A stretch of DNA of 64,000 nucleotides from Lachnospiraceae bacterium NSJ-143 (GTDB lineage Bacteria; Bacillota; Clostridia; Lachnospirales; Anaerotignaceae): assembly GCA_022867625.1 (NCBI GenBank), contig JALIFM010000006.1, positions 1 to 64,000 of the forward strand, in the 5' to 3' direction. This document shows, piece by piece, positions 25,546 through 35,514 of this stretch. The notes beneath the pieces were generated by a model. That model worked only from the letters and a program-made list of their open reading frames with translations, was not told the DNA's origin and ran no database searches. Every line of letters begins with the position of its first letter. Positions within the stretch are counted from its first letter, which is position 1. Made by a program: the position numbers and the translations under genes.

Positions 25546-26889
25546 ATGAACAGAGATTTGACTGACGGAAACATAACTAAGACTATGCTGCTTTTCGCCC
25601 TGCCAATGATAGCCGGCAACCTTTTGCAGCAATTTTATAATATAGCCGATACCCTGATAGTAGGACGCTTTATCGGGCCTAACGCCTTGGCGGCTGTTGG
25701 GTCGGCTTATTCACTTATGACATTTTTGACTTCAATAATAATAGGCCTGTGTATGGGAAGCGGAGCACTGTTTTCTATCTTTTTTGGAAGAAAGGATATG
25801 GATAAGCTTAAAAACAGCATATTTGTATCTTTTATAATAATAACCGCTACAACCCTTGTTTTGAATATCGCAGTATTTATACTCATTGACAATATACTGG
25901 TATTTCTAAGAGTTCCGGCTGAGGTTTACAGTATAATGAGGGATTACATATTTGTTATATTTATAGGGCTTGGAGCATCTTTTTTATATAACTTTTTTGC
26001 CTCTTTGCTGAGGTCCATAGGTAATTCTGTAGTTCCCCTTCTGTTTCTTGCAGTATCCGCCGTTATGAATATTGTGCTTGACCTTGTTTTTGTAATAACC
26101 TTTGACTGGGGAGTTTCCGGTGCTGCGGCAGCCACTGTAATTTCGCAGTTCGTATCCGGAATAGGAATTTTTATATACACTCTGATAAAGTTCCCTGAAT
26201 GCAAAGTTTCTAAAAAGCATATGAATATAAAACTCAGCATGGTTGCGGAGCTTTCCCAGTTTTCATTTTTAACCTGTGTGCAGCAGTCGGTTATGAATTT
26301 TGGAATACTCATGATACAGGGGCTTGTAAACAGCTTTGGCACAACTATAATGGCAGCCTTTGCCGCGGCTGTTAAAATTGACTCATTTGCCTATATGCCT
26401 GTACAGGACTTTGGAAATGCCTTTTCAACATTTACAGCGCAGAATTATGGAGCCGGAAAGCCGGAAAGAATACGAAAAGGTATCAGGAGCGCTGTAATAG
26501 CAACACTTATATTCTGCACTGTAATATCGCTTATAGTATTTCTTTCTGCTGATAAGCTTATGCTGATATTTATAAAACCTGAAGAAAAAGAGATTATATC
26601 AGCTGGAGCCCATTATTTAAGGATAGAAGGTGCCTGTTATATAGGAATTGGAATCTTATTTCTGTTTTATGGTTTTTACCGCGCTGTTAAAATACCGTCT
26701 ATGTCAGTTGTGCTCACTGTTATTTCACTTGGAACACGTGTAGCCCTTGCTTACCTGCTTTCACCTGTAAAATTCATAGGCGTTACAGGCATTTGGGCCG
26801 CCATACCTGTAGGCTGGCTGCTTGCTGATATAACAGGCTTTATTTATTACAGGGCTAAAAAAGATAAAATAGAAAAAAGCATATATTGA
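25546..26889 (+). CDS. MATE-family efflux transporter (1)
   Basis: A 447-residue multidrug and toxin extrusion protein with about twelve helices in two MatE repeats; the N-terminal repeat begins with LFALPMIAGNLLQQFYNIADTLIVGRFIG-type sequence. It exports cationic or other compounds using an Na+ or H+ gradient. It is the last gene of the plus-strand unit. Two more MATE genes lie within 8 kb. Confidence 0.92.
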   Translation: MNRDLTDGNITKTMLLFALPMIAGNLLQQFYNIADTLIVGRFIGPNALAAVGSAYSLMTFLTSIIIGLCMGSGALFSIFFGRKDMDKLKNSIFVSFIIITATTLVLNIAVFILIDNILVFLRVPAEVYSIMRDYIFVIFIGLGASFLYNFFASLLRSIGNSVVPLLFLAVSAVMNIVLDLVFVITFDWGVSGAAAATVISQFVSGIGIFIYTLIKFPECKVSKKHMNIKLSMVAELSQFSFLTCVQQSVMNFGILMIQGLVNSFGTTIMAAFAAAVKIDSFAYMPVQDFGNAFSTFTAQNYGAGKPERIRKGIRSAVIATLIFCTVISLIVFLSADKLMLIFIKPEEKEIISAGAHYLRIEGACYIGIGILFLFYGFYRAVKIPSMSVVLTVISLGTRVALAYLLSPVKFIGVTGIWAAIPVGWLLADITGFIYYRAKKDKIEKSIY

Positions 26890-26908
26890 AAATAAAATAA
26901 ACAAAATA

Positions 26909-26940
26909 AAAAGCCGTGCGAACGTAATCCGCATGGCTTT
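26909..26940. terminator. Bidirectional terminator between MATE and galE
   Basis: The stem AAAGCCGTGCG/CGCATGGCTTT (one G-U pair) with A- and T-rich flanks, placed between convergent genes. Confidence 0.75.
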
Positions 26941-27946
26941 ATTCATATCCGTTTGGGTTAAGCTTTTGCCATCTCCACTCATCAGCACACATTTTGTCAA
27001 TACTGCACTCAGCCTTCCAGTCAAGCTCCTTTTCTGCAAGCGAAGAATCTGCATAGCACATATCCACATCCCCCGGCCTTCTCTCCGCAAGCTCAAAAGC
27101 TATTTTCCTGCCGGAGGCTTTTTCAAAGCTCTTTATCATATCCAAAACACTGTGCCCTCTGCCGCTTCCTATATTGTAAGTAAAAACACCTGTATTATTC
27201 TCAAGCTTTATAAGGGCCTGCAAATGTCCTCTCGCCAAGTCGGAAACATGGATATAGTCCCTAACACCTGTTCCGTCAGGCGTTTTGTAATCACTTCCAA
27301 AAACAAAGAGTTTCTCAAGCCTGCCTGCCGCCACCTGAGATATATACGGCATAAGGTTTGAAGGCTTGCCTTTTGGGTTTTCTCCAATTAATCCGCTTTC
27401 ATGCGCCCCTATTGGATTAAAATACCTCAATATAACAGCCCCAAATGATTCTGACTCAGCAAAATCCGATACAATATGCTCCTGAATCATTTTAGTCCTG
27501 CCATATGGGTTATACGGAAAAAGCGGCGCTTCCTCTTTAAGCGGGTTGTTTCCCGTAAGACCATAAACAGCGGCTGAAGAGCTGAGTACAATTTTTTTTA
27601 CATTAAACCTTTTCATGGCTTCGCACACATTCATTGTGCCGGTTACATTGTTTTCATAATAAAGCAGAGGCTTTTCAACCGACTCGCTTATAGACTTTAA
27701 TGCCGCAAAATGTATAACAGAATCTATCTTTTCATTTTCAAATACCCTAAACAGCTCACTTCTGCTGCATATATCAGTTTTATAGAAAGCTGGCCGAACG
27801 CCCGTAATCCTCTCAATACGGTTTACAACTTCAAAATCCGAATTTGAAAGGTTGTCTACAATTACAACATCTATTCCTTTGTTTATGAGCTCTACACTTG
27901 TATGGCTTCCTATATAGCCTGTACCTCCGGTAATCAAAACCTTCAT
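26939..27946 (-). CDS. galE: UDP-glucose 4-epimerase
   Basis: A 335-residue short-chain dehydrogenase-type enzyme that interconverts UDP-glucose and UDP-galactose. It has the NAD motif GGTGYIGSH, the catalytic Ser in SSSAAVYG and the Tyr-x3-Lys in NPYGRTK. GGAGG lies seven bases before the ATG. No other galactose or capsule genes are adjacent. Confidence 0.95.
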   Translation of the reverse strand: MKVLITGGTGYIGSHTSVELINKGIDVVIVDNLSNSDFEVVNRIERITGVRPAFYKTDICSRSELFRVFENEKIDSVIHFAALKSISESVEKPLLYYENNVTGTMNVCEAMKRFNVKKIVLSSSAAVYGLTGNNPLKEEAPLFPYNPYGRTKMIQEHIVSDFAESESFGAVILRYFNPIGAHESGLIGENPKGKPSNLMPYISQVAAGRLEKLFVFGSDYKTPDGTGVRDYIHVSDLARGHLQALIKLENNTGVFTYNIGSGRGHSVLDMIKSFEKASGRKIAFELAERRPGDVDMCYADSSLAEKELDWKAECSIDKMCADEWRWQKLNPNGYE

Positions 27947-28011
27947 ATTAAGTCCTCCGGTAGCTTTTCAATTTATTGTCCAACATTTATGATAACTCAT
28001 ATAATGCCATA

Positions 28012-29322
28012 TTACAATTTAATTTTACATTTTAAAGCATATATTCCGTACAAAAGAGTAATAAGCTCAGCAGCCGGCATTACATACCATACTGAAGAAA
28101 CTCCAAAAAGCGCCGGAAAAAGGAACACAAAGATTCCTGAAAGAATCAGCCCTCTCAAAACACATATAATCATAGAATACCTGCTCATCATAACAGCCTG
28201 AAAATATCCGCTCAGATATATACTGCTTACCGCCATTAAAAACGATACAAAATATATCCGTATAGCTGGCACAGCAATATCCTTAAGGCTTTCATCAGCA
28301 TTTACAAATAAATTAAGGATATATTCCGGGTGAATTTCACCAATTAAAGTTACAATAACTGATATAATGAGAGCTGTTAAAAAACCGGCTTTAAAAAAGC
28401 TTTTCACCCTTTTTTTATTTTCCGCTCCATAGTTGGCGGCTATAAGTGGCTGTACAGTCTGGGCCACACCGTTTGAGAGTGAATTGACAACAAGATACGA
28501 GTTTTCTATAACCCCAAAAGCGGTAATACCCTCAAAACCGATTAGTCTGCCAAGCTGTATATTAAAAAGACTTATCAAAACGGCGTTTGAAATCTCAATA
28601 AAAAAATTAGGGAATCCGCTTTTAAATATCCTTCTCATTTTTCCAAACGAAAATTCTTTAAACTTAATTTTAAGCCTGTTGGATTTTGACAAAAAATGCA
28701 CACCATACAATCCAAGAGAAAGCACGCAGCCAATTAAGGTTGCCAGAGCCCCTCCCGCTATGCCCATATCAAATCCAACAATAAAAAGATAATCCAAAAT
28801 TACATTGGCTATACCTCCAGCCATTACACCAGCCATAGCAATTTTAGGTGACATATCGTTTCTTACAAACACCTGCAACATAGATGAGAATATAAATAAC
28901 GGCGCACCACTTGCAAGTATATAACCGTACTGCCTTACATAGTCAATTATATCGTCTGTAGCGCCTATAAGCCTGACTATAAAATTAAAGCCTAATAGCA
29001 GCACAATCATGTAAAAAACCGAAAAGACAACGGCGCAGGCAACAGAAACAGTAAAAAATCCCTGCCCTTTTTCTATTCTTTTTTCACCAAATGAAGCCGA
29101 CATAAGCACTGAGCCGCCAACGCCCAGCAGATACCCCGTTCCGTTAAACAGAGAAAATATAGGCGTAAGTACATTAAGTGCCGCCATAGCTCTTTCATTA
29201 ATAAACCTGCCTATAATAATGGCATCTGCAAGAATATATATTGAAGTAATCAATGTTGCACCAATAGTTGGTATAAGGAACCTGAAAAAAAGCCTGTTTT
29301 CATTATCATTTAAAATATCCAT
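28012..29322 (-). CDS. MATE-family efflux transporter (2)
   Basis: A 436-residue polytopic membrane protein with two MatE repeats (RFLIPTIGATLITSIYILADAIIIGRF-type start, GLILSGIFVFLFPALFG near the C-terminus). GGAG six bases before the ATG at 29322 fixes the start. It resembles the MepA-like branch. Function and substrate are not defined. Confidence 0.9.
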   Translation of the reverse strand: MDILNDNENRLFFRFLIPTIGATLITSIYILADAIIIGRFINERAMAALNVLTPIFSLFNGTGYLLGVGGSVLMSASFGEKRIEKGQGFFTVSVACAVVFSVFYMIVLLLGFNFIVRLIGATDDIIDYVRQYGYILASGAPLFIFSSMLQVFVRNDMSPKIAMAGVMAGGIANVILDYLFIVGFDMGIAGGALATLIGCVLSLGLYGVHFLSKSNRLKIKFKEFSFGKMRRIFKSGFPNFFIEISNAVLISLFNIQLGRLIGFEGITAFGVIENSYLVVNSLSNGVAQTVQPLIAANYGAENKKRVKSFFKAGFLTALIISVIVTLIGEIHPEYILNLFVNADESLKDIAVPAIRIYFVSFLMAVSSIYLSGYFQAVMMSRYSMIICVLRGLILSGIFVFLFPALFGVSSVWYVMPAAELITLLYGIYALKCKIKL

Positions 29323-29401
29323 AAAACACTCCATATTATAATAAAATTAAAACTATATTTTATCACAAAATTTATTAAAATACACTAAAAATATTATATA
29401 C

Positions 29402-29434
29402 AAAAAACCGCCGTTTCTTTTTCAGAAACGGCGG
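29402..29434 (-). terminator. Terminator of clpB
   Basis: The stem CCGCCGTTTCT/AGAAACGGCGG followed by six T on the minus strand, 12 bases past clpB. Confidence 0.9.
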
Positions 29435-29445
29435 AACACTAATTT

Positions 29446-32031
29446 TTACGCTTCAACAACAAGACGGTCTCCAGATACTCCTACCCTTAGAACAGTACCC
29501 GGGGCAACATCATCGCCAATGATTTTTTTGGCGATAAGCGTTTCAACATGCTGTTGAATATATCTCTTTAACGGCCTTGCACCATAAATCATATCATATC
29601 CGTTATCTACAATAAACTTTTCAGCTTCATCACTTACAGTACATGTAAGCTGTTTGTCTTTAAGTCTTCTGTTAAGGTCAGCTATGAGAAGGTCTACAAT
29701 AGCTGTTACATTGTCCTTTGTGAGAGGCTTAAACATTACAATCTCATCCAGACGGTTAAGGAATTCCGGCCTGAATGAATGTTTAAGGAGATTATCAACT
29801 CTTTCTCTTGCCTCAAGGCTTATATTGCCGTCCGGCTCTATGCCATCCAGCAAATCCTGAGAACCAAGGTTAGATGTTAATATTATAATGGTGTTCTTAA
29901 AATCTACAGTCCTTCCCTGCGAGTCGGTAATCCTTCCGTCATCAAGAACCTGAAGCAGAATATTGAATACATCAGGATGGGCTTTTTCAACCTCATCAAA
30001 AAGCACTACCGAATATGGCCTTCTGGCAACAGCCTCTGTAAGCTGTCCGCCTTCCTCATATCCTACATATCCCGGAGGCGCTCCAATAAGCCTTGATACT
30101 GAGAATTTCTCCATATACTCTGTCATATCTATACGTATTATATTTTTTTCGTCGTCAAAAAGGCTTTCTGCAAGAGCTTTGGCAAGTTCAGTTTTACCTA
30201 CTCCTGTAGGCCCCAGGAACATAAACGAACCTATAGGCCTGTTAGGGTTTTGTATTCCTGCACGACTCCTGAGTATTGCCTCCGACACCTTAGTAACGGC
30301 TTCGTCCTGCCCTACAACCCTTTCATGCAGTACATCTTCCATATGGATAAGCTTATCTCTTTCCCCTTCAACAAGCTTGGCAACAGGAATTCCGGTCCAG
30401 CGTTCTATTATCTTGGCTATTTCCTCGTCTGTAACCTTGTTTCTCAAAAGGGTGTTCTTATTTTCTTCTCCGCCTTCCTCCTCAGCGGCTTTAAGCTCCT
30501 TCTGAAGCTGAGGAAGCCTTCCATATTTAAGTTCTGCCGCTTTGTTAAGGTCATATTTTCTTTCCGCCATTTCAATATCAGCGTTAACCTGTTCAATCTG
30601 GCCTTTTAACTGCTGAACCTTATCTATTGAGTTTTTCTCATTATCCCATTTTGCCTTCAGTGCATTGAAGTTTTCCCTGAGTTCAGCAAGCTCTTTCTGT
30701 ATTTCTGCAAGGTGTTCGGCTGAAATTTTATCATTTTCTTTTTTCAAAGCCGCTTCCTCAATCTCATGCTGTATAATTTTTCTTCTTATTACATCCAGTT
30801 CAGTAGGCATTGAGTCTATTTCTGTCCTTATCATAGCGCAAGCCTCGTCTATAAGGTCTATAGCCTTGTCAGGAAGGAACCTGTCTGTTATATATCTGTT
30901 TGAAAGCGTAGCTGCTGCTATTATTGCCTGGTCCTGAATTTTAACTCCGTGAAAAACCTCATATTTTTCTTTAAGCCCACGAAGTATGGCAACAGTATCC
31001 TCTACTGTAGGCTCGGCAACCATTACAGGCTGAAAACGTCTCTCAAGGGCCGCGTCCTTTTCGATATACTGTTTGTACTCGTTAAGTGTTGTAGCTCCTA
31101 TACAATGAAGCTCCCCTCTTGCCAGCATAGGCTTAAGCAGGTTTCCGGCGTCCATGGCTCCGTCTGTTTTGCCGGCGCCGACTATTGTGTGAAGCTCATC
31201 AATAAAGAGAATTATTTTCCCTTCGCTCTTTTTAACCTCGTTTAAAACAGCTTTAAGCCTTTCCTCAAATTCGCCCCTGTATTTAGCTCCGGCTATAAGA
31301 GAACCCATGTCAAGAGCAAATATAGTTTTGTCCTTAAGGGTATTTGGAACATCTTCACTTACAATTCTTTGGGCAAGACCTTCAGCTATTGCTGTCTTTC
31401 CTACTCCCGGCTCACCAATAAGAACCGGGTTGTTTTTGGTCTTTCTTGAAAGTATCCTTATTACGTTTCTTATCTCATCGTCACGGCCTATTACCGGGTC
31501 AAGCTTTTTGCTTCTTGCCCTTTCCACAAGGTCATAGCCGTATTTATTAAGGACATCGTAGGTATTTTCAGGGTTCTCGCTTGTAACCCTTGCGTTTCCT
31601 CTTACAGCCTTAAGCTGTTTCATAAATTCGACCTTTGTTATATTATACTTCTGCATAAGACGTTTTACAGCCGCGTTTGGGCTGTTAACAAGCGCCATAA
31701 ATATATGCTCTACAGAAACAAAGTCGTCTTTCATATTTTCGGCAAGCCTTTCTGCCTCCTCAAGCACAAGGTTCAAATCTCCTGAAAGATATACCTGACC
31801 TGACCCGGAACCATATGGCAGGGCTTTAATTTCATTTTCTGTGTCATTTAAAAGACCATTCACGCTTACATTCATTTTAACAAGCATCTGTGGTATCAGT
31901 CCGTCAGGCTGTGACAAAAGGCCGTAAAGAAGATGCTGCTGGTCAATCTGTGTGTTTTTGTGCTGTAAAGCAGCGCTCTGAGCGTTCTGAACAGCCTCAA
32001 GTGATTTCTGTGTAAATTTCTGTGTATTCAT
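29446..32031 (-). CDS. clpB: Chaperone ClpB (AAA+ disaggregase)
   Basis: About 861 residues. With DnaK it extracts and refolds proteins from aggregates. The Clp N domain (about 1-145), nucleotide-binding domain 1 (Walker A GEPGVGKT, Walker [13 protein letters not shown]), a coiled-coil M domain (about 405-525) and domain 2 (Walker A GPTGVGKT, Walker [12 protein letters not shown]) are present in order. The M domain rules out ClpC or ClpE. The ATG at 32031 begins the conserved [14 protein letters not shown]; a GTG at 32037 is closer to the AAAGGA site and may be the real start. The promoter overlaps a CIRCE element, so HrcA control is expected. Confidence 0.96.
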   Translation of the reverse strand: MNTQKFTQKSLEAVQNAQSAALQHKNTQIDQQHLLYGLLSQPDGLIPQMLVKMNVSVNGLLNDTENEIKALPYGSGSGQVYLSGDLNLVLEEAERLAENMKDDFVSVEHIFMALVNSPNAAVKRLMQKYNITKVEFMKQLKAVRGNARVTSENPENTYDVLNKYGYDLVERARSKKLDPVIGRDDEIRNVIRILSRKTKNNPVLIGEPGVGKTAIAEGLAQRIVSEDVPNTLKDKTIFALDMGSLIAGAKYRGEFEERLKAVLNEVKKSEGKIILFIDELHTIVGAGKTDGAMDAGNLLKPMLARGELHCIGATTLNEYKQYIEKDAALERRFQPVMVAEPTVEDTVAILRGLKEKYEVFHGVKIQDQAIIAAATLSNRYITDRFLPDKAIDLIDEACAMIRTEIDSMPTELDVIRRKIIQHEIEEAALKKENDKISAEHLAEIQKELAELRENFNALKAKWDNEKNSIDKVQQLKGQIEQVNADIEMAERKYDLNKAAELKYGRLPQLQKELKAAEEEGGEENKNTLLRNKVTDEEIAKIIERWTGIPVAKLVEGERDKLIHMEDVLHERVVGQDEAVTKVSEAILRSRAGIQNPNRPIGSFMFLGPTGVGKTELAKALAESLFDDEKNIIRIDMTEYMEKFSVSRLIGAPPGYVGYEEGGQLTEAVARRPYSVVLFDEVEKAHPDVFNILLQVLDDGRITDSQGRTVDFKNTIIILTSNLGSQDLLDGIEPDGNISLEARERVDNLLKHSFRPEFLNRLDEIVMFKPLTKDNVTAIVDLLIADLNRRLKDKQLTCTVSDEAEKFIVDNGYDMIYGARPLKRYIQQHVETLIAKKIIGDDVAPGTVLRVGVSGDRLVVEA

Positions 32032-32115
32032 AAACACGCACCATTCCTTTCTAATAGGGAGCATGATTAACATATCAAAAGAACATTAACCATTTCTTTT
32101 TAACTTTATAAGTGA

Positions 32116-32154
32116 ATTATATCACTGTTAGCACTCAATGTCAACGAGTGCTAA
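32116..32154 (-). promoter_or_regulatory. CIRCE operator and consensus promoter of clpB
   Basis: A perfect CIRCE inverted repeat, TTAGCACTC-N9-GAGTGCTAA (32128-32154), is the binding site of the heat-shock repressor HrcA. On the minus strand the -35 TTGACA (32139-32144) lies inside the CIRCE spacer, with a 17-base spacing to a perfect -10 TATAAT (32116-32121). Bound HrcA would therefore cover the -35 directly. Confidence 0.95.
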
Positions 32155-32359
32155 CAAAAAATTTGTTTACATAAAACTATAAAATCACAGCATATTTTAA
32201 AGTTTGTATTGAGTCTCAGTGATTTTTTTATTAATTTATCCAAATAACTGTCAGTTTACACATATAATTCTGGACACGCTCATTTGAAATAATTTAATCT
32301 AAAACACAAGGTACTTCACAGAGAATTCAATTTTTTCTCTCAGCTCTGGGCCTTGAATA

Positions 32360-33709
32360 TTAAATAAGACGGTTTTTCTCCCAAAGCTTGCTTTTAAAAA
32401 ACACCAGGCCCAATATTGAAGGTATAACAGGAGAAACTGCCTGACCTGCATATATTCCATAAAACCCCAAATTAAACACAAATGCCAGCAGCCAGCTTAC
32501 AATAATCCTTACAACTACAGCCTCCAGCAAAGAATTCACCATAGCAGCATCAGCAGCGCCAACCCCAACAGCAAATGAATCAAACGTGTACATAGCTGCA
32601 TAAAACAGGCTGTTTATACCACAGCATATTCTCAAATAGAGTATGCCACATTCAATAACCTCCTTATTTGATGTTTCAAACAGCATAATAATCTTCCCTG
32701 CAAAAACCTGTACAAATATTACCGCCACCAGTGTTATTGCTATATTAATCTTTAGGCCGGCCTTTACAGTTTTTCTAACCCGTATGATATCATTTTTGCC
32801 TATATTTTGACTCACCATAGCCGTAACAGCCTGCCCAACAGCCCAGCACGGCATTCCAGCAAAAGTATTTACTTTTAATCCCACACCGGAGGCGGCAGCA
32901 ACAGCTACTCCAAAATTATTGAGCATACCGGTAATTAAAAGAAAAGATACATTAACCACAGCCATTTGAACAGCCGCAGGAATCCCAACTTTTAGAATAA
33001 CAATAAGTTTGTCAGCTTTAATAGCAAAGCTTTTTGGCTTAAAGTCAAAAATATCATATTTATTCTTTAAATGAAAAACAGAAATTACAAATGAGATAAA
33101 TTGCGATAACGCTGTTGCATATGCAGCGCCCTTTGTTCCCATTTTAAAAATGCCAACAAAAACCATATCCAATACTATATTTATCATGGCCGCGATAAAT
33201 ACAAAAAACAGTGGACTTTTGGAGTCTCCAAGCCCTTTTATAATTGAACTGACAGCATTATAGCCAAATACAAATACAGTTGCAAAACAAATTATTTGCA
33301 TATATTCGCATGCATCCTTCATAGATTCAAAAGGTACATTAAGCATATCAAAAAGCCGTTTATACAATGTCAATCCCAAAACAGTAAAAATCACAGCAAA
33401 TACGGCTGTAATTGAAAACAGTGTCCCAACAGTTTCATTCTGTCCAAACTTATCTTCTCTGCCTTTATATTGAGCAGTTAAAACCATGCCTCCCATTGTA
33501 ATTCCTATACAAATTGAGTTGATTATAAAACTTATCATAGACGCGTTGCTTATTGCCGCAAGGCCAGTTTCGCCAACAAATCTTCCCACAAATATCATAT
33601 CAACTACGCTATATAGACCCTGTAGCAGGTTTGCCAATAGCAGCGGAAAAGCAAAAATAATTAATTTATTGTTTATACTTCCTGTTGTCAGGTTCTGTTT
33701 GTCATACAT
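32360..33709 (-). CDS. MATE-family efflux transporter (3)
   Basis: About 449 residues with two MatE repeats and around twelve helices (IIFAFPLLLANLLQ-type start, FAGMPCWAVGQAVTAMVSQN). The ATG at 33709 is seven bases after an AGGAAG site. It lies downstream of a stretch with three successive hairpins and a strong distant promoter, so a long structured leader is possible. Confidence 0.9.
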   Translation of the reverse strand: MYDKQNLTTGSINNKLIIFAFPLLLANLLQGLYSVVDMIFVGRFVGETGLAAISNASMISFIINSICIGITMGGMVLTAQYKGREDKFGQNETVGTLFSITAVFAVIFTVLGLTLYKRLFDMLNVPFESMKDACEYMQIICFATVFVFGYNAVSSIIKGLGDSKSPLFFVFIAAMINIVLDMVFVGIFKMGTKGAAYATALSQFISFVISVFHLKNKYDIFDFKPKSFAIKADKLIVILKVGIPAAVQMAVVNVSFLLITGMLNNFGVAVAAASGVGLKVNTFAGMPCWAVGQAVTAMVSQNIGKNDIIRVRKTVKAGLKINIAITLVAVIFVQVFAGKIIMLFETSNKEVIECGILYLRICCGINSLFYAAMYTFDSFAVGVGAADAAMVNSLLEAVVVRIIVSWLLAFVFNLGFYGIYAGQAVSPVIPSILGLVFFKSKLWEKNRLI

Positions 33710-33733
33710 TCTCAATCTTCCTTCCGCAAAACA

Positions 33734-33775
33734 AAAAGCGGAGGCACTGCATAATATAATGCGCCCTCCGCTTTT
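33734..33775. terminator. Hairpin upstream of MATE 3
   Basis: An 11-bp outer stem (AAAAGCGGAGG/CCTCCGCTTTT) with an inner GCAT/ATGC helix and T-rich flanks on both sides. On the minus strand it stands just ahead of the MATE start. Confidence 0.65.
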
Positions 33776-33804
33776 AAAAAATTATTTTCAATCTAAAATC
33801 AAAA

Positions 33805-33832
33805 GGCAGCAGACAAAACAATGTCCGCCGCC
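33805..33832 (-). terminator. Second hairpin upstream of MATE 3
   Basis: On the minus strand GGCGGCGGACA pairs with TGTCTGCTGCC (11 bp with two G-U pairs) and is followed by TTTT. It is an intrinsic-terminator shape about 70 bases beyond the small transcript unit. Confidence 0.6.
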
Positions 33833-33849
33833 CAAATATCAGATATTAT

Positions 33850-33884
33850 AAACACAAAAACAAAGCCCAAAGCATTTACTTTGG
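33850..33884 (-). terminator. Candidate terminator of the small transcript
   Basis: The stem CCAAAG/CTTTGG with a six-base loop, followed on the minus strand by GGCTTTGTTTTTG. It closes a unit that begins at the consensus promoter at 34026-34054. Confidence 0.45.
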
Positions 33885-33898
33885 AATACAGAAGCAGT

Positions 33899-34000
33899 TT
33901 ACAGTTGTTTTCGTATTTTCTGGCCCCGTACAATGTTTTTAATATCAAATTGTCCGGAGCTTAAACCAATGCAGAATTTTCCTGATAACACTAAACTCAT
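33899..34000 (-). CDS. Possible 33-residue peptide in the small transcript
   Basis: An open frame beginning MSLVLSGKFC and ending RKQL, basic at the C-terminus. GAAGG precedes the ATG at a short distance of about two bases, which is poor. It lies wholly between a perfect promoter and a terminator-like hairpin. It may be a micro-protein, or the unit may be a regulatory RNA or the MATE leader. No family is recognised. Confidence 0.3.
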   Translation of the reverse strand: MSLVLSGKFCIGLSSGQFDIKNIVRGQKIRKQL

Positions 34001-34025
34001 ACCCTTCTCAGAATATTTACAAATA

Positions 34026-34054
34026 ATTATAACAGTCAATGCGGCTTATGTCAA
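34026..34054 (-). promoter_or_regulatory. Perfect sigma-A promoter in a gene-poor gap
   Basis: TTGACA (34049-34054), a 17-base spacer and TATAAT (34026-34031), both perfect matches. Transcription would start near 34019 and run toward MATE 3. The 630-base gap between sigH and MATE 3 holds no other recognisable gene. Confidence 0.75.
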
Positions 34055-34244
34055 ATTACCGGCGAACTGAAAATATACCTTCATTATCAATAAAACATAA
34101 GGCTATAACAGGCTCACATTATATTTGTTTCAGCAGCACTCATTTTCTGCCTCAAAAGCTGTAATATCTATTACAAGACGCTGAATATTTAAATCTGTGA
34201 CCATAATTAATATTATGTTTAGCATAAAAACAAACAGATAAACA

Positions 34245-34273
34245 AAAAAGGCCGCCATTTTGACAGCCTTTTT
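34245..34273 (-). terminator. Terminator downstream of sigH
   Basis: The stem AAAAAGGC/GCCTTTTT with T-rich tail on the minus strand, about 70 bases after sigH. Confidence 0.65.
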
Positions 34274-34345
34274 ATTTACAGTAAAACTCACTCTGATATA
34301 GTCCTGCACTCGCCATAACAAGACTTAAATAATTATATCCGGTTC

Positions 34346-34969
34346 TTATGTCTCAGCCTGATTAATAAACTTTTCGGTTTTCTTTTTTACCCTTTGCAGA
34401 GCATTGTCTATAGATTTTTCAGGTTTTCCCGTGATTTCAGCAATTTTGCTGTAACTTTTCCCCTGAAGATACAGGTTAAGAACCTTTGACTCAAAACCGC
34501 TCAGTACCTTTGAGAAATGTTCAACTATAAAGTTTTTATTCTCAATACCTATAAATATTGCCTCAGGGCTTGTTGTCTCTTCAGTCTTTAAAAAATCCAT
34601 ATACGTTTCTTCCTCATCGCTTCCATAAACCTGCCTGTTAAGCGAAACAGATGAATTTAAAGGTATATGCTTTTGTCTGCTGGCAGTTTTTATAGCCGTT
34701 ATAATCTGTCTGTTAATACATAGGTCGGCAAAGCTTTTAAAAGCAGTGTTTTTACCTGGCTGGTAATCACGAACAGCCTTATAAAGGCCAATCATTCCCT
34801 CCTGAATAATATCCTCACGGTCAGCACCCATTAAAAAATAAGCCCTTGCTTTACTTTTTACCATTGTCTTATACTTATTTAAAATATAATCCTGAGCTTC
34901 CTGGTCACCAGTTCTGACAAGGACTATTATCTCCTCATCATTAAGCTTTTCAAACTCGTCTTCAGTCAT
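34346..34969 (-). CDS. sigH: Sporulation sigma factor SigH (Spo0H)
   Basis: A 207-residue sigma-70-family factor that directs early sporulation and transition-phase genes. Region 2 is seen as YFLMGADREDIIQEGMIGLYKAVRDY, and region 4 as the C-terminal helix-turn-helix KSYSKIAEITGKPEKSIDNALQRVKKK. GAGGAG precedes the ATG. It is the last gene of the cysE-cysS-mrnC-rlmB-yacP-sigH block, the same order as in Bacillus. The rpmG, secE and nusG genes that follow it in Bacillus are absent here. Confidence 0.95.
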   Translation of the reverse strand: MTEDEFEKLNDEEIIVLVRTGDQEAQDYILNKYKTMVKSKARAYFLMGADREDIIQEGMIGLYKAVRDYQPGKNTAFKSFADLCINRQIITAIKTASRQKHIPLNSSVSLNRQVYGSDEEETYMDFLKTEETTSPEAIFIGIENKNFIVEHFSKVLSGFESKVLNLYLQGKSYSKIAEITGKPEKSIDNALQRVKKKTEKFINQAET

Positions 34970-34978
34970 TATTGCTCC

Positions 34979-35500
34979 TCATTTTTTCTGCCTTCTCATC
35001 GCCTCAAGAATACTGCGTGTATGCTCATCAAGGTTATCCATAAGAAGATTATTCTTTGGAGGCTTATTATTTATAAATTCCTCACGCATAGTATTCTGCG
35101 CGTCCTCCACCTCCAGTTTAAGCTCCCTCGCAGACATTCTTATAGCGCCGTTTCCAAGTATTATCAGCTGCTCTAAGCCGTCAGAGGTAGCGACCCTGAT
35201 TTTACATTCCCTTGGCATTTTGTTTACAGTTTTTTCTATATAATGGTCAGCTGTTTCCGCTTCCTTTGTAAATACCATAAATATATTGTTGTATTCAAGA
35301 ATTGCGCCTAAGCTTCCCTTTACCAGATAACCGTCAAATACAACTATAACTGTCAGGCCGTTATTTAGCCCCTGATAATTGCTCATAATATCCATAAGCC
35401 TGTATCTGGCGCTTTCAAGGCTTACCTCAGACAGCTCCATAAGTTCAGGCCATGCATGGATAATGTTATATCCGTCTACAAGGAGATATTCCCTTTTCAA
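34979..35500 (-). CDS. yacP: NYN-domain endoribonuclease YacP (Rae1)
   Basis: A 173-residue PIN-like NYN nuclease. In Bacillus Rae1 enters the ribosomal A site and cleaves specific mRNAs during translation. Acidic motifs include LVDGYNIIHAWPE at the start, VVFDGYLVKGS and TKEAETADHYIEK. The start is a TTG preceded by GAGGGG. It lies nine bases upstream of sigH within the conserved block. Confidence 0.9.
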   Translation of the reverse strand: MKREYLLVDGYNIIHAWPELMELSEVSLESARYRLMDIMSNYQGLNNGLTVIVVFDGYLVKGSLGAILEYNNIFMVFTKEAETADHYIEKTVNKMPRECKIRVATSDGLEQLIILGNGAIRMSARELKLEVEDAQNTMREEFINNKPPKNNLLMDNLDEHTRSILEAMRRQKK

Positions 35501-35514
35501 ACAAACCCCTCATT

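Noticed and set aside
34130-34321. Open frame of 63 residues between sigH and MATE 3 (minus strand)
   Set aside because: It overlaps the sigH terminator hairpin at 34245-34273, has no good ribosome binding site, and its hydrophobic stretch can be explained by AT-rich DNA.
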